Assembly: GCF_035294165.1 (NCBI RefSeq)
Contig: NZ_DATGLN010000153.1
Span: 1-14,808 of the forward strand
Reading direction: 5' to 3'
Origin: Chthonomonas sp035294165
GTDB taxonomy: Bacteria > Armatimonadota > Chthonomonadetes > Chthonomonadales > Chthonomonadaceae
DNA length: 14,808 bases
Positions 14,212-14,808 of the stretch are shown one piece after another (the stretch's first letter is position 1; every line of letters begins with the position of its first letter). A program made the translations under genes and the position numbers. Below the pieces are notes generated by a model. It searched no databases. It was not told the DNA's origin and saw only the letters and a program-made list of their open reading frames with translations.

Positions 14212-14808
14212 ATGACACCCAACGGAGTCGCACAGATACTTCTCTTTTTTCTGCTGATCCTGGTATTTACCAAACCGCTTGGCAGCTATATGGCCCGCGT
14301 TTTCCAAGGGGAAAGAACGCTTCTCCATCCGTTTCTTCGCCCGCTCGAGGTGGGGCTTTATCGGCTCTTCGGCATCGAAGAGGAGGTGGAGATGCCCTGG
14401 ACAACCTACGCCATCGCCTTTGTGCTCTTTAGTGTGGTGGGGCTGCTGCTCACCTACCTGCTATTGAGGTTACAAGGTCATTTTCCCTGGAACCCTCAAA
14501 AGTTCGGGGCCGAGCAGATGCCGCCCGATTTGGCCTTTAACACGGCCGTGTCTTTTACGACCAACACCAACTGGCAGTCTTATACTCCCGAAAGCACGGT
14601 CAGCTACTTCTCCAACATGGTGGCTTTAGCGGTGCACAACTGGATGTCGGCCGCTGCCGGCATCGCCGTGGCCGTGGCCTTCATCCGTGGGTTTGCTCGT
14701 CGCACAGTGCGTGAAATCGGCAACTTTTGGGTAGATACCACACGGGCAACCCTCTACATTCTCTTGCCGCTCACCTTCATTTTGGCGCTGCTGCTGGTGT
14801 GGCAAGGG
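14212..14808 (+). CDS. kdpA: KdpA, K+-translocating subunit, 5' part (continues past the window)
   Basis: The first 199 codons of the potassium channel-like subunit of the high-affinity Kdp P-type ATPase. The frame is open to the right edge; the family is usually about 550-600 aa, so roughly a third is seen. Marks: N-terminal span, TKPLGSYMARVFQGERT, PLE...LYRLFGI, FPWNPQKF, PDLAFNTAVSFTTNTNWQSYTPESTVSYFSNM (first selectivity-filter region, TNTNWQSY) and AVHNWMSAAAGIAVAVAFIRGF. The ATG follows AGGAGG by 10 nt. kdpB, kdpC and possibly kdpDE are expected just downstream. Confidence 0.96.
   Translation, partial: MTPNGVAQILLFFLLILVFTKPLGSYMARVFQGERTLLHPFLRPLEVGLYRLFGIEEEVEMPWTTYAIAFVLFSVVGLLLTYLLLRLQGHFPWNPQKFGAEQMPPDLAFNTAVSFTTNTNWQSYTPESTVSYFSNMVALAVHNWMSAAAGIAVAVAFIRGFARRTVREIGNFWVDTTRATLYILLPLTFILALLLVWQG

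Overview
The window looks like chromosomal DNA of a diderm bacterium of moderate GC content. It has a TonB-dependent outer-membrane receptor, a lipoprotein, a GmhA-type LPS-heptose enzyme, a PEP-CTERM-like protein, a fasciclin-domain protein and strong AGGAGG-type ribosome binding sites. This mix would suit Armatimonadota (for example a Chthonomonas relative), but that placement is inference from gene content. No tRNA, rRNA, CRISPR array, IS element or phage gene was seen.

Left part (1-6473): the end of a secreted Ig-like, Pro-rich protein meets tail to tail a minus-strand series. In transcription order this is prfB (release factor 2, with a programmed +1 frameshift), a stand-alone 5'-nucleotidase C-terminal domain protein, an M28/glutaminyl-cyclase-like zinc lipoprotein, a TonB-dependent receptor and a PhyH-family oxygenase. 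The first three are tightly packed (2-nt gap, then a 20-nt overlap).

Middle (6474-12022): a divergent intergenic region with a palindrome, a secreted fasciclin protein closed by a clear intrinsic terminator, then a minus-strand block of alpha-glucan phosphorylase, GmhA-like sugar-phosphate isomerase and a GT4 glycosyltransferase. The block suggests glycogen and surface-polysaccharide metabolism.

Right part (12023-14808), all plus strand: a PEP-CTERM-like exported protein behind a good sigma70-type promoter, then an ion-homeostasis region. The latter has a near-consensus promoter, a structured leader ending in a strong terminator hairpin, an MpsC (DUF2294) family gene, a second leader with mutually exclusive hairpins, an unlisted 33-codon membrane ORF, kdpF, and kdpA running off the right edge. 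The two terminator-bearing leaders in front of mpsC and the kdp genes are the most interesting part: they look like a pair of RNA attenuators or riboswitches controlling a potassium/membrane-potential gene cluster. A further 126-nt nested inverted-repeat element lies just upstream.
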